Origin: Anthoceros angustus | Lineage: Eukaryota > Streptophyta > Anthocerotopsida > Anthocerotales > Anthocerotaceae | Assembly (NCBI GenBank): GCA_010909165.1 | Contig: MU008201.1 | Location: forward strand, 248,001-312,000 | Direction of reading: 5' to 3' | Length of the DNA stretch: 64,000 nt | Part shown: piece by piece, positions 42,690 to 53,089 of the stretch | Numbering within the stretch: position 1 is the first letter of the stretch | How the letters are laid out: every line of letters starts with the position of its first letter | Made by a program: the position numbers and the translations under genes | The notes under the pieces: generated by a model | The model's database searches: none | The model's input: the letters and a program-made list of their open reading frames with translations, nothing else | Told to the model about the DNA's origin: nothing

Positions 42690-45386
42690 AAGTTCTATGG
42701 CGTCGCGTATTGTAAGGCCTTTCACGGGCCTGGTATATCTCTTCGAAGCCCCCTCCGGAACCTGGCAGTGGACAAGTCTAGGAAAACCCGGTCCATACGC
42801 CATACTTGCAGACCTGTTTCTAGACTCTCTAAGGTTAAGAAACATCTCCGCAGGGGAAACGGCTGGCTGCCGCTGAAGGGAAACGTCCTCTTTGGTGACC
42901 AACCGTTGGTTCCCTTGGCCTCCCGCCTTGCTGCAGTCTCGGATCTCAGTACCGTGCTCTTCGATAGCCTCACACTGGTCGACGGAGCGCCTCGCTCTCT
43001 CTGCTCACTTCAAGCGCGAAATTGAGCAGTCCCTGGAGCTGCTGTACAGGTACTGCGAGATTGGTGTACCTCGATTGGCAGGTCGACCGTTTAACACACG
43101 GCTGATCTGTGTTTGATTGATGCGCGATTCTAAAGGCGTGGGCTTGGATTCATGGAATGCAGGCACCGCTGGTCGAAGAACGCAGGACTGGCCAACCTGC
43201 GGGACACATCACTTGCCTTCCTCCTGCCCGGTCAGCATGGATTTCAAGTCTCACAAGTTACGTTTGAAGCAGACGCTTCGGTCGGTGAATGATCGTCTCC
43301 TGTACCGTTCCTTGGAAACGGAAATTGCAGCAGATGATGTCGATACCAACTTTGCAAAATTGCAATGTCTGAGTAGCTGTGTTCGAGGAACCCGGAGAGT
43401 CGCTCTGTCAAGAAGACGCCGTGGCCACCGTTCTCAACTTCTACGGAGCCAGCCAACGGGCGTATCTTGGTGAAACGTGGTTGGAGGAAGGAAAGGTGCA
43501 GGCTTTCCGAGTGCTGAAAGAGAGGCAAGCCGAGAACAGCTGTCTAGACGAAGTCGTCAACAGTGACCTTTCACATGAGGTGACTACCTTTAGGACTAAC
43601 TTGAGGAGCTTGGCATTCCCAGTTTTAAGTCCATCGGTTTCCAGGGATTCCATGGTTTCAAAGCCAGTTGGCATGATATTGATACCTACATGCGCTTCTG
43701 CAGGTTAACATCGAGCTGAGTCGTCCGTGGAAAGCAACCTTCTGGCGATCCACTCAGCGAAGATTCATTGATGAGTTCACCTCAAGGCCGGCAGCTGCCA
43801 TTGGTGATGTTTGGGTGCGGAACAAGCCTCATTTGTAAGTTGTCCTAATTTTTAAGTTGTGTCGAAAGCGTGCCTGAAGGTTTAGATCCTTGTTGTTGAT
43901 ATGCGGCATCTCGACACAGCAGGGCCTCCATGAGCTTGCATAAGCAAACTTCAATCTGGAGCAATCCAAGCACCGACAAGAGATTGAAACGCTTGAAAGG
44001 TGAGAAGCTTGAACATTTGGCTTCATCAATGGGAGGTGCTCTGTCAGAGCTGAAGTACCGTTTAGGGTTAGACCCCAGGAGCCCCCTCTGAACCTGCTGT
44101 TGCACATGGCCTGCAGATGGTACCTCGAGTGCAACCTCGATAAGATCAATATGGGCAAACGTGGGATGGTCACCGAAAGTTACTTCGTGGCTTTGGGGGC
44201 TGGAGCACAAGCAGATTTGTGGGAAACACAGACAGCCTGCACACAGAACTCTGTGATGACTACTTTGACTTGAAGCTCGAGCCATTCTCAGAAATGTCGA
44301 TATTTGTCGAAGCAATCCGAAGGTATTAAATTGCCATGGCTGCAAATGCCTAACCTGCATGGAAGCTTGCTGCTCATTACAACTGCTTTGGTGGCACATG
44401 AATCCGGATGACATGGGGCTGAAGTACTGAGTATATGACTGCTTCTAGGTGGGACCCCTTGTTGGTGCAAATTGGCATCGAGCTGCAACGAATTCTGTTC
44501 TTTGCCATCTACGACGCTGTGAACTCAATGAGCGAAGCTGCTTCTTCAGCTCGATTTCAAGGACGTGATATTGAGCGTCAATTGCGAGGCTCGGTAAGCA
44601 TCATGTCATGAATGCAATTCCTGAATTCGATAGCTGACTGGACGCAGCTGTTGTTGTGATCAATTCGAATACCTAGGGCATACCTGATGCAGGCTTGTGT
44701 GATTATGAAATGCAGTATGTCGGGGTGCTGGAAGCAATGTTGACAGACGCCGAGTGGAACGAAAAAGCGTACTTGCCATCTCTGGAAGAGTACCTGAAGG
44801 TTGCAGAGCCTTCCTTCGCTTTGGAGCCTATTCTTCTAAGAACCCTCGTGTTCATGCCCAACAAGCTGTCAGATGACATCCTGGACGGCCCCGACTACCT
44901 TCTCCACATGCACCTTGTCAATCATTTGGCAGGCTACTCAAAGACGTCCGTTCCACCAGGCTATGTGTCTTGGAACCATACCTTCCCCCCAAGGAACTGT
45001 CTCTGGGCTTGTCAATGATATGATATGACGCAGGATGCTGATTTTCATCCGTCTACAATGGATGTGTGCATGTGCAGAGGGACAGGGAGATGGGGAAGTT
45101 CAAGAGCGTGACCATCTGGATGGACCAAAACCCTTCCCTGTCTGTGGAGGAGGCTGAGCAGCAGCTGCTGCAGAAAGCAGAGGGGGCCACCAAACAGTTG
45201 ATGCGTCTGGCCTTTACTCATGAACAGAGTGACGCGGCCAGCTTGCTGCACCCAAAGGGCAGGCTTCTCTTCCTTGGAATATCTTCGGAGATCAACTTCT
45301 TGTACTACAGCACCGATGAGTGGTCCAAGCCAGAGAGTGAGATGAAGGGGATGGTCAAGGACATGCTATTCTGCCCTGTTTTGTGA
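42690..45386 (+). pseudogene. Class I terpene synthase (kaurene synthase-like) pseudogene
   Basis: Exons read in order on the plus strand. About 42755-42990 is decayed (PYAILADLFLDSL; LFDSLTLVD). Then come SAHFKREIEQSLELLYR (to about 43050) and 43155-43253 (HRWSKNAGLANLRDTSLAF, QHGFQVSQ). Next are 43379-43580 (AVATVLNFYGASQRAYLGET), 43704-43836 (RRFIDEFTSRPAAAIGDVWV) and about 43900-44000 (a TAA inside ELAKANFN at 43941). A further exon at about 44113-44322 holds DDYFDLKLEP, the DDxxD metal site. The last exons are 44451-44594 (WDPLLVQIGIELQRILFFAI), about 44694-44955 (YLPSLEEYLKVAEPSFALEP) and 45079-45386 (MGKFKSVTIWMDQNPSLSVE, ending VKDMLFCPVL). These are the terpene synthase beta and alpha domains that ionise prenyl diphosphates. 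Lesions are a frameshift near 42990, the TAA at 43941, a 1-nt shift just before DDYFD, and no recognisable NSE/DTE motif before the last exon. Exon limits are approximate. Confidence 0.8.
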
Positions 45387-46235
45387 GACAACGGTACTTC
45401 CAAAAATCTTGTGAAGCATGTACAGTTGTAGGCCATTGATGCGAGGTTCTAGATATTAACACGACAGAGGAAGAAGAAACCCTGCCGTCTCCACCCTAAC
45501 ACAGAGCAACAACAAGTTTTAGCAGGGAGTACAAAGGGTGAGAGGCCCACATGTAACAGAAGACTATACATTTATGGGTCCAAAGCCCTTGCAATCAATC
45601 CTTACTTAAGTTGCTGGTCTTTTCATGCATTGCGGATCTCCCGACGACGTCATCCGACCGCTTCACGAGGATAGACAAGTCCAGGGATCTTGAAGATCGA
45701 CCCAAATACGTCAGTACTACTCCATAGATTCTTCACAATCCAGGAAGGTGAGATTATAAGCCCAGAAAAGGAGGGCTAATGGTACTGGCGACCTGGCCTG
45801 ACAAAGGGAGTGCTAATATTTGGACTGTGGAGGAGACCCCACAATCCCAGCTTCTGCAATGTTAGGATCTTCCCTTCGCACTGAACGGTCCAATACAATT
45901 GGTGAACAACATTCAGAGTTCAGCTCGCCAATAACGAAGATCTCGCCGTTTATTTGTACTCCATAACTCCAGAGATGACCTCCCCTACAAGGAAGATCCA
46001 TACAGAGGATCTCGATGAAGTACCACAAGCATGCTTGCTACTACGCGTCTCCAAATCCTGCAGTGATTTGCTTTGGCAACAACAGCCAGTCGTGCTGACT
46101 ATCCCTGTACACACGCTGCCGGTGAATAACTGCTCTCCACACAGTCTGCACCACCCTGTTTAAATAGGCTGCTGAATCTGGTGTTTGTGTAGCCTCAGAG
46201 ACTCGAGCCTGCAACTAGTTTCGCTACACCACAGC
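45387..46235. other. Intergenic, no gene seen
   Basis: Between the terpene synthase pseudogene and the plus-strand Neprosin locus. Only short frames were found, none with motifs. The end probably holds the Neprosin promoter; no clear TATA box was identified. Confidence 0.5.
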
Positions 46236-47663
46236 ATGTTTCGCATGGGAACATTCCACTTGCTACAATGGACCACTCTGTGCTTGGTAACTGCTACTGC
46301 TTTCATGTCTCTTCACGGGACAGGACTTGAGGAGGGCAGGGCGTGGAGAAGGATGACTATTCCACAGTACATAGCCGCTGTGAATAAACCAGCAGTGACA
46401 ACCATCCAGGTGCTTACAATGCAAGGAAGGATTGATTGAAATGTCTTAAATCTTGTGCTACAGTGAGCCAGACCCAAGAACTGTTGCATCAAACGTGACA
46501 TGGCAACAAACCGTGACATGTCCTGCAGGGACCATACCAACTCGGGAGATCAAGGCAGCGACATCGAAGCCTTCTGGTCTGTTGCCAACTACTTGCACAA
46601 GCACGGGCGTTCCAGAGCTGCCAAGCCTAGAGACTCCTCAGGACCTCCACATGAGGTAGGTCAGATCACACATTGTGATTACAAGTGCACACTACACCTC
46701 CATCTATACTCACCTTTCCTGAAATCCACTGCAATAGCACGATCATAAGGTTGCCATTTGATCTGTCAACGGACAGTATGCCGAAGTCCAGTTCCTAGAT
46801 TCTGGGATCACCGGTGTCGGAGCAACCTTCAACATATGGGCGCCGGCTGTGAGTCCGCATGAGTTCAGTCTGGCACAGCTCTGGCTCGTAGCTCTTGGTC
46901 AGGGTGCCGCCTCTTCATCTTCTGGATGGTAAGCTACATGTACAGTCGCCCATCACAACATACAGGTCTGCAGCTCATCCCAGTACTATAGCTAATCCGC
47001 AATATTTGGTACAGGCTGATGACTACGAAGCCACGGGATGCTACGATCTCGATTGCCCTGGATTCGTCCAAGTGGCCCGGGAAAGCAGAATCGGTGAGCC
47101 CCTTCCATACTCCGCAACCGACGGCCACCAAGTGGAGCTACACTTTCAGACCCGCAAGGTACACATCCCAACTGTGCCATTCTAGACTGCTTGCCAATGC
47201 CATTGGCATACACATCCACATAGATGTGAGTACTCTGAGATCCTGGCTGGAACGATCATCGCAGGAGAAGAGGGACGGTTACCGTAACTGGTGGCTGCGT
47301 GTTCAGAACCATGTCATTGGGTATTGGCCTGAGTCCTTGTTCCAAGGTCCTCTGCAATGGGGAGGGGAGATTGTAAACAGCGCCACCAATGGTTTACACA
47401 TAAGCACCGACATGGGCAGTGGTGCCATGGCCCGAGAAGGGTTTCGGCATGCAGCATACATCAGAAAGATTTACTATATCGACTCCGATCATCAAATACA
47501 GACATACCCGGATCCTTTACAATTGGATGAAACGCCTGGTTGCTACACTGTCACGCGTAGTACCCTGACCGACCAAGAAAGAGTTCGACGTTCGTCGTGG
47601 GGCCGATCTTTCTACTTTGGTGGCCCTGGTTATTCTGATACCTGCCGTGGCGTCCGCAAGTGA
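46236..47663 (+). pseudogene. Neprosin-family (DUF239) gene lacking the first active-site segment
   Basis: Exons: 46236-46409 (signal-peptide-like MGTFHLLQWTTLCLVTATAF, then WRRMTIPQYIAAVNKPAV), about 46464-46655 (CPAGTIPTRE in one frame, VANYLHKHGRSRAA in another, ending PPHE), 46777 to about 46928 (EVQFLDSGITGVGATFNIWA, HEFSLAQLWLVAL), 47015-47158 (TGCYDLDCPGFVQVA) and 47265-47663 (NWWLRVQNHVIGYWPESLF, LQWGGEIVN, TDMGSGAMAREGF, SFYFGGPGYSDTC). Compared with the minus-strand paralogue at 38-40 kb, exon 3 has a net 76-nt deletion after LWLVAL. It removes the MEVGWQVFKDFYGD block that contains one presumed catalytic Glu and shifts the frame before RLFIFW. The DGDVITC exon is also absent. The last two exons are intact. 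This is probably a pseudogene, or at best a catalytically dead derivative. Its 3' end was tandemly duplicated. Confidence 0.75.
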
Positions 47664-47954
47664 GGATTGGCATTCTGTTGATCCAGCAAACCAATACTTC
47701 GCAAGATAGGCACAAGTTTAAAATAATTACACGATTTTGCAAGCCTGTCTGCCTGCCAGTGACTTGAGGCCTCAACCTTTTTAGTGTTGCTTTAGCTGAT
47801 GACAGACGGCAGCTACCAATGCACTTTGGAAACCTACCATCTACCCACAAAGGAGTAGGAAAGGGATCTAAGGAATACTAGAAACTTTTGAATTTTGCAG
47901 CCCCATATTTTTTTAATATTCATTATTGACAAAATCCGCTTCGCAGACATCCGG

Positions 47955-48035
47955 GTTGACATGGCCGAGTTGGTCTAAGGCGCCAGATTAAGGTTCTGGT
48001 CCGAAAGGGCGTGGGTTCGAATCCCATTGTCAACA
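47955..48035 (+). tRNA. tRNA-Leu (AAG), copy 1
   Basis: An 81-nt type II tRNA. The acceptor arm GTTGACA pairs with TGTCAAC. The D-arm GGCCGAGTTGGTCTAAGGC is typical of Leu. The anticodon stem CCAGA/TCTGG carries anticodon AAG. A long variable arm GTCCGAAAGGGC and a T-arm GTGGGTTCGAATCCCAT follow. Discriminator A; no intron. It is repeated exactly 982 bp downstream. Confidence 0.96.
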
Positions 48036-48169
48036 GTCATGGCTCGTTGTTCTTTGTCTTTTGGCGGACCGATCCATGTTACCTGCCTTCCTATCCTCCT
48101 CAAATGAGTGTCCTTGTAAATGTGTGTCCGAACGGCCTATTATCCGTTTGAATCCGGGGTCCATTCTTC

Positions 48170-48268
48170 GATCGGTACTAGATGGAGTGCCTAAAGGGAG
48201 CGGATGCCTTGGTGTCTACCTAGTGGCTTAGGCATACCTTGGTACAAGTTGTAAGTACCAAGTCCCAT
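48170..48268 (+). repeat. Inverted-repeat arm, extra left copy
   Basis: The same sequence as the left arm at 49152-49250, produced by the 980-bp duplication. It has no separate right arm of its own. Confidence 0.6.
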
Positions 48269-48425
48269 CCATGGTACATACAAGTTGTCAAGTACCAAGT
48301 CCAATGATAGGAAAAGTTCCATCCAAGTGGACTCTAATATACTTCTTCTTCCATCCTACTAAAATCCAGAGCACACATTCCTATCCTACTGCCACATCCT
48401 AAGTACCAACACATGGATCCTCCCA

Positions 48426-48645
48426 TCGGCATGCAGCATACATCAGAAAGATTTACTATATCGACTCCGATCATCAAATACAGACATACCCGGATCCTTT
48501 ACAATTGGATGAAACGCCTGGTTGCTACACTGTCACGCGTAGTACCCTGACCGACCAAGAAAGAGTTCGACGTTCGTCGTGGGGCCGATCTTTCTACTTT
48601 GGTGGCCCTGGTTATTCTGATACCTGCCGTGGCGTCCGCAAGTGA
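48426..48645 (+). pseudogene. Truncated Neprosin C-terminal fragment
   Basis: It encodes only the last ~72 residues of the family (from RHAAYIRKIYYIDSD through FYFGGPGYSDTC to the stop). It has no start or upstream exons and is identical to the end of the locus at 46.2-47.7 kb. Confidence 0.85.
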
Positions 48646-48936
48646 GGATTGGCATTCTGTTGATCCAGCAAACCAATACTTCGCAAGATAGGCACAAGTT
48701 TAAAATAATTACACGATTTTGCAAGCCTGTCTGCCTGCCAGTGACTTGAGGCCTCAACCTTTTTAGTGTTGCTTTAGCTGATGACAGACGGCAGCTACCA
48801 ATGCACTTTGGAAACCTACCATCTACCCACAAAGGAGTAGGAAAGGGATCTAAGGAATACTAGAAACTTTTGAATTTTGCAGCCCCATATTTTTTTAATA
48901 TTCATTATTGACAAAATCCGCTTCGCAGACATCCGG

Positions 48937-49017
48937 GTTGACATGGCCGAGTTGGTCTAAGGCGCCAGATTAAGGTTCTGGTCCGAAAGGGCGTGGGTTC
49001 GAATCCCATTGTCAACA
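48937..49017 (+). tRNA. tRNA-Leu (AAG), copy 2
   Basis: Identical to the tRNA at 47955-48035, including the immediate flanks, because it lies in the second 980-bp repeat. All stems are intact, so both could be expressed. Confidence 0.95.
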
Positions 49018-49151
49018 GTCATGGCTCGTTGTTCTTTGTCTTTTGGCGGACCGATCCATGTTACCTGCCTTCCTATCCTCCTCAAATGAGTGTCCTTGTA
49101 AATGTGTGTCCGAACGGCCTATTATCCGTTTGAATCCGGGGTCCATTCTTC

Positions 49152-50190
49152 GATCGGTACTAGATGGAGTGCCTAAAGGGAGCGGATGCCTTGGTGTCTA
49201 CCTAGTGGCTTAGGCATACCTTGGTACAAGTTGTAAGTACCAAGTCCCATCCATGGTACATACAAGTTGTCAAGTACCAAGTCCAATGATAGGAAAAGTT
49301 CCATCCAAGTGGACTCTAATATACTTCTTCTTCCATCCTACTAAAATCCAGAGCACACATTCCTATCCTACTGCCACATCCTAAGTACCAACACATGGAT
49401 CCTCCTACTGGCACAGTTCTGAGTACCTCCCACACATGGATCCAACGCACACCGTGAAGCTTTTTGTTAGAAAGCTTTTTCATAGTTTCTCTCGGCACAC
49501 ACCTGCTGCTAACTTGCACTGTTAAGAGCGGGCGTAGGTTTCTTAATAGTGCAAGTTAGCAGCAGGTGCTAACTTGTCTTGTGGACCACATGTCCTCTGG
49601 TCCACTAGAGGACGGTGCAAGTTTGCTGTTGTTTTTGTGTGAACCGGGGGCTTCTTCCATTGCCACGAGTATGAGTACCTGGGCATTAGTGGAGGATTTG
49701 TGGGAACTCCTCTACGACACTGATCGCTGCTGTTCTCTTCATTCTTCATATGGAGAGATCCCGTGGGACTGGAAGAACCTAGACGGTGAGACACTTGGGA
49801 AAAGCCTTTGCAAGGTGAGATCATTTGCTTTCTCCAGTGTTGGAACTTTGGAGATTGAACCCACGTGGGAAACTCAACGGTGATATTGAGTCTGAGCCAA
49901 TTCACCAACACGGAACGAAAGAAGTTGTATTGACAACGTCTGGTGACGTGCTTTAAGAATACAATGTGTGAAGGATTGTAGGGCAAAGGACAACCAGGAT
50001 AGAAACCTCTGTCAAACGCTCATGCTCATGATTGACTAGAAGAAGAAGTTGAAGAAGAATTTTATTTGAGTCCACTAAGGACGGATTTCCGTCATGGGAC
50101 TTGGTACTTAACAAGTTGTACCATGCTGTGCCTAAGCTACTTGCACCAAGGGCATCCACTCCCTTTAGGCACCCCGTCTAAGTACCGATC
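49152..50190. mobile_element. Non-autonomous inverted-repeat element, possible gene-capture (Pack-MULE-like)
   Basis: A left arm at 49152-49250 (GATCGGTACTAGATGGAGTG to CCAAGTCCCAT) is matched in reverse complement by a right arm at 50094-50190. The arms share GTGCCTAAAGGGAG(C/T)GGATGCC, TGGTACAA and AAGTACCAAGTCCCAT with small indels. Between them lie a 27-bp-stem hairpin (49501-49567) and a protein-like open stretch (49670-49883, with ALVEDLWELLYDTDRCCSLH and GEIPWDWKNLDGETL) of no known family. No transposase is present. The layout fits a DNA element that captured a gene piece. Target-site duplications could not be set. Confidence 0.5.
49501..49567. repeat. Perfect 20-bp (27-bp with one wobble) hairpin
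   Basis: The arm ACCTGCTGCTAACTTGCACT at 49501-49520 is exactly complementary to 49548-49567. The stem extends 7 more pairs (one G-U) around a 13-nt loop at 49528-49540. Confidence 0.9.
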
Positions 50191-50199
50191 TAAGCTCAG

Positions 50200-51155
50200 G
50201 ATGCTTAATCACAGCGTTCTTATAAATGTGTGTCCATTTGGCCTAAGCCATTAAAAGACATATCATATCCAGGCCTAAGAATGCTATTCAGAGCGATGCA
50301 CCGCTTCGCTCATATCGCCTTCTTCTCTTCCATTCAAGACGGTGAGAAAGTCTAATGATTGTCTGGAATCGACCATCTCACCAGGCGAGGCATATGCATC
50401 TCACCAGGGGAGACATATCATAGACTGCAGATTGTGACCAGGGTGTCATTTTGACCCCGTCCCAAGCTCGGTCCCGGTCCCGGCATGTGTTAAAAAAAAC
50501 ATCGGACCGGAGGTTCTTCAGGAGTCCGGTCCCCACCCTCGGTCCCCTATTTTTCGGGGACCGAGGGTTCATAAAAGGTCCGGTTTAAAATTAGTAAATT
50601 ACTTAATTTTATATCCAAGGATTTATATTTATTATGGACACATGGACCAATCTTATAATTGGTATGGTCATAAAGACACTTACCATGGATCTATGGGCTA
50701 TGTCTTTATTTATCTAATACCATCCATATGTACGAGGACCTTTGTTCTATGAGATTTTATTAGCTTATTTTGATACATCTATAGAAAGTAGATATGTAAT
50801 ATTTTGCTTTGAATGTAGTTATTAATGTATACAATAATTTATTGATATGCACGCTCATCCATGAAGATGGACTAAGATATGGTATCTCAACCATAGGCTT
50901 ACATAGGACTCTTATCCTATCATGCTATGAATAGACACCCTTCAAGAGTACATAAGGCCACAACACTAGCATTTGGAGCATCACTCATTAGTGCTCTCCT
51001 CATTGTGGTGTGCTTGTTGTCTTTCTTGCTTCTTATTCTTCTTCCTTGCTCCTTGTTGTTCTTTCTTGGTAAGGGCCCTTCTTTTTTAGAGCTCATCTCT
51101 TTTGAGCTCTTTAGGTTTAGAGTTCATTTTGTTTGAGCTCATCTCTTTTAAGCTC
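50200..51155. other. AT-rich spacer upstream of the hAT-like repeats
   Basis: No gene was found. The 50450-50580 part is GC-rich with GGTCCC/GGGACC words; the rest is AT-rich, with repeated GAGCTC-containing TTTGAGCTC words near 51090-51170. Confidence 0.5.
50535..50568. repeat. 13-bp perfect inverted repeat
   Basis: ACCCTCGGTCCCC at 50535-50547 and its reverse complement at 50556-50568 with an 8-nt loop, inside a stretch rich in GGTCC/GGACC words (50450-50580). It could be a transposon subterminal region upstream of the hAT-like fragment. Confidence 0.7.
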
Positions 51156-53089
51156 TTCTCTTTTAAAGCTTTGTTTTTGGCTCTTCATTTGCTATATTAA
51201 TTTTTTAAAAATTTGCGGTAAAGATGGCTCATTTTCTCAAAGTTCAAGATCCGGGTTTTTGGAGGGCTCCACGTGATGACCAAACAAGGAGTGGCGACAA
51301 TAGCCAAACAAGCCAACCGAGTCAAAAGAGACAAAAGGTGCAAAAGGCAAGAGTCTTCAAGGAAGAATGGAAGGTTGCATTTCATTGGGTGGAGTTGCGC
51401 TCAATCAATGGAGAGAATCAAATGTTTTGTGTTGTTTGTGAAAAACATGGTCATGGTGTAGTGGGATAAGCTAAGGCTGCGACTCAAGCTTGGGTAAAAG
51501 TTGGCAGTCATAACTTTCAGAAGAGTGCATTGGAGGACCATGCAAGGAGTACATATCATTTAGCGTCACTGAAGATGAAGCAAGCCCAAGCCAAGGCTCA
51601 ACAACCAACCATGCAACGAACTTTGAAAATGCATTTTTCCAAAAAGGATAAGGAGATTCTCAACTTGTTGAAGTTCGCTTATTTCATTGCTAAGAAGGAT
51701 TTGAGTTTCCATATGTACGAGGACCTTTGTGAGTTCATGGGGATATTGGAGTGGAAGGCATTCCAGAGGTGAAGACATATGGTTCATATCTTACGATAGT
51801 GCTTGCAAGGAGCATGTGGTTCTCATAGCCAATTTTTTACGCGAACAATGTAAGGAGAGGTTGCGTGCAAGTCCATGGTATGGATACTCATAGATGAGGG
51901 GATGTATACATGGTGCAACACATAATTATTTATGTGTATTATTTGCATAATGGGATGGTACGAACAGAGTTTTTGAAGCTAGCCAACAAAACAAGTGCAC
52001 GTGCGGAAGGGATCTTTAACGCCTTGGCTGAGCAATTGCAACTCTTTGATCTGGATATCAAAAAAATGAATGGATTTGCAAGTGATGGAGCATCAGTCAT
52101 GATTGGCAAGGGCAAAGGCCAAGGAGGTCACAATGTTGTGAAGTTTCTGCGAAATGTGAATCCGTATTTTGCTCAAACTCATTGTGTTGTTTTCATCAGA
52201 CGGCGCATACTGCAGAGGCGTGATCCAAGGTTCCCGACTTTGAGGTATGACAAGAAATTGCAAGTCTTAATCATGTGAATTCATGATGTCCACTGGTTGT
52301 CTGGAGGTCAAGCCATGAGTAGAATAGTTTGTCTATTACCAGCTTTACTTAAATTTGCTCAAGAGGATGAGACCCTAAATTAGCCAAAAGCCAATAAGGG
52401 TCCAAGTAGTTCTTCTTCTTTGCAGGGGAAGACTGTCTTCCAAGCTTTACTAACTACTAAGGCCTTGTTTTCATTTCACTTTTTATCAGATATTTTAGAG
52501 GTCCTTAATTCATTGAATACTAACTTTCAACGTGATTATCTGGAGCCAGTTAGTAATGGAATATAGCTTATTTTGGAATAGATATGTGTTAAAACTTAAT
52601 GGTGATTTCAATTACAATTAAATTAGATTATTATTCGTTAATTAATAACCATCAATAACCGTTTCTTGTATAAGACCCTTTCTTTGTGTGTAATTTGTAT
52701 TATCTTTCGATTCCAACTTGCTCTTGTCCCTCTTGCTTACCTCTTGCACGATCTTCACACATGCGATCCTAGGCTATCAACTTCTTTATGGTATCAGAGC
52801 CAATGCCATTAATTTAAAATTCTGATTAGCGTGTGCTCAGCGAGATGCCGAAGGGCAAGAATATGGATGCATTGTAGCAAGCATTGTAGTAGCGCCCATG
52901 ATCCTGAGATGCTGCAGGCACGGCGGTTGTGCATGCGAATATGCACGGGAGGAGCAGCACGAGGGAATTGTAGTGGTTAATCCTCTCATCCGGATAGCCG
53001 TGACGCCATGCTTGAGCAGCGAAAGCTGGAGCGTGAGTCCCACGGCGTCACGCCATTCGCCCGAGCACCACCGCTGTCGCCCGCCATGC
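51156..53089 (+). mobile_element. Tandem unit A: hAT/ZNF862-like transposase fragment plus LTR-like end and PBS
   Basis: From ATG 51224 the unit reads MAHFLKVQDPGFWRAPRDDQ, FKEEWKVAFHWVELRSINGE, FCVVCEKHGHG (a BED-like CxxC) and NFQKSALEDHARSTYHLASL. It continues with DKEILNLLKFAYFIAKKDLS, and from 51910 with MNGFASDGASVMIGKGKG and NVNPYFAQTHCV. This is the pattern of zinc finger protein 862-like/hAT-derived proteins. Stops occur at 51466, 51769 and 52276. The later part (about 52560-52790) is non-coding and AT-rich, and is followed by TGGTATCAGAGCC at 52789-52801, the plant LTR-element primer-binding site. A short gag-leader-like tail completes the unit, which is repeated at 53090. Confidence 0.7.
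52789..52801 (+). other. LTR-retrotransposon primer-binding site (tRNA-iMet type), copy A
   Basis: TGGTATCAGAGCC is complementary to the 3' end of plant initiator tRNA-Met. It marks the 3' boundary of a 5' LTR in copia/gypsy elements. Confidence 0.8.

Larger units (their letters stand above)
47444..48423 (+). repeat. 980-bp tandem duplication, copy 1
   Basis: Identical in my reading to 48426-49405 (offset 982). It spans the last ~220 bp of the Neprosin coding region, tRNA-Leu and a transposon-like inverted-repeat arm. Two bases separate the copies. Confidence 0.9.
48426..49405 (+). repeat. 980-bp tandem duplication, copy 2
   Basis: Exact second copy of 47444-48423. It begins within the Neprosin last exon, so 48426-48645 is a 5'-truncated Neprosin fragment ending at the same stop. 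It includes the second tRNA-Leu and the left arm of the inverted-repeat element. Confidence 0.9.

Noticed and set aside
47551-48832. Identical minus-strand 99-codon frames at 47551-47850 and 48533-48832 as a duplicated gene
   Set aside because: They are antisense to the Neprosin 3' end and are identical only because the whole 980-bp block is duplicated.
49780-49850. Tiny intron GTGAGA...CTCCAG inside the open stretch of the inverted-repeat element
   Set aside because: The interval between the GT and AG is about 23 nt, too short for a spliceosomal intron, and the frame is open without it.
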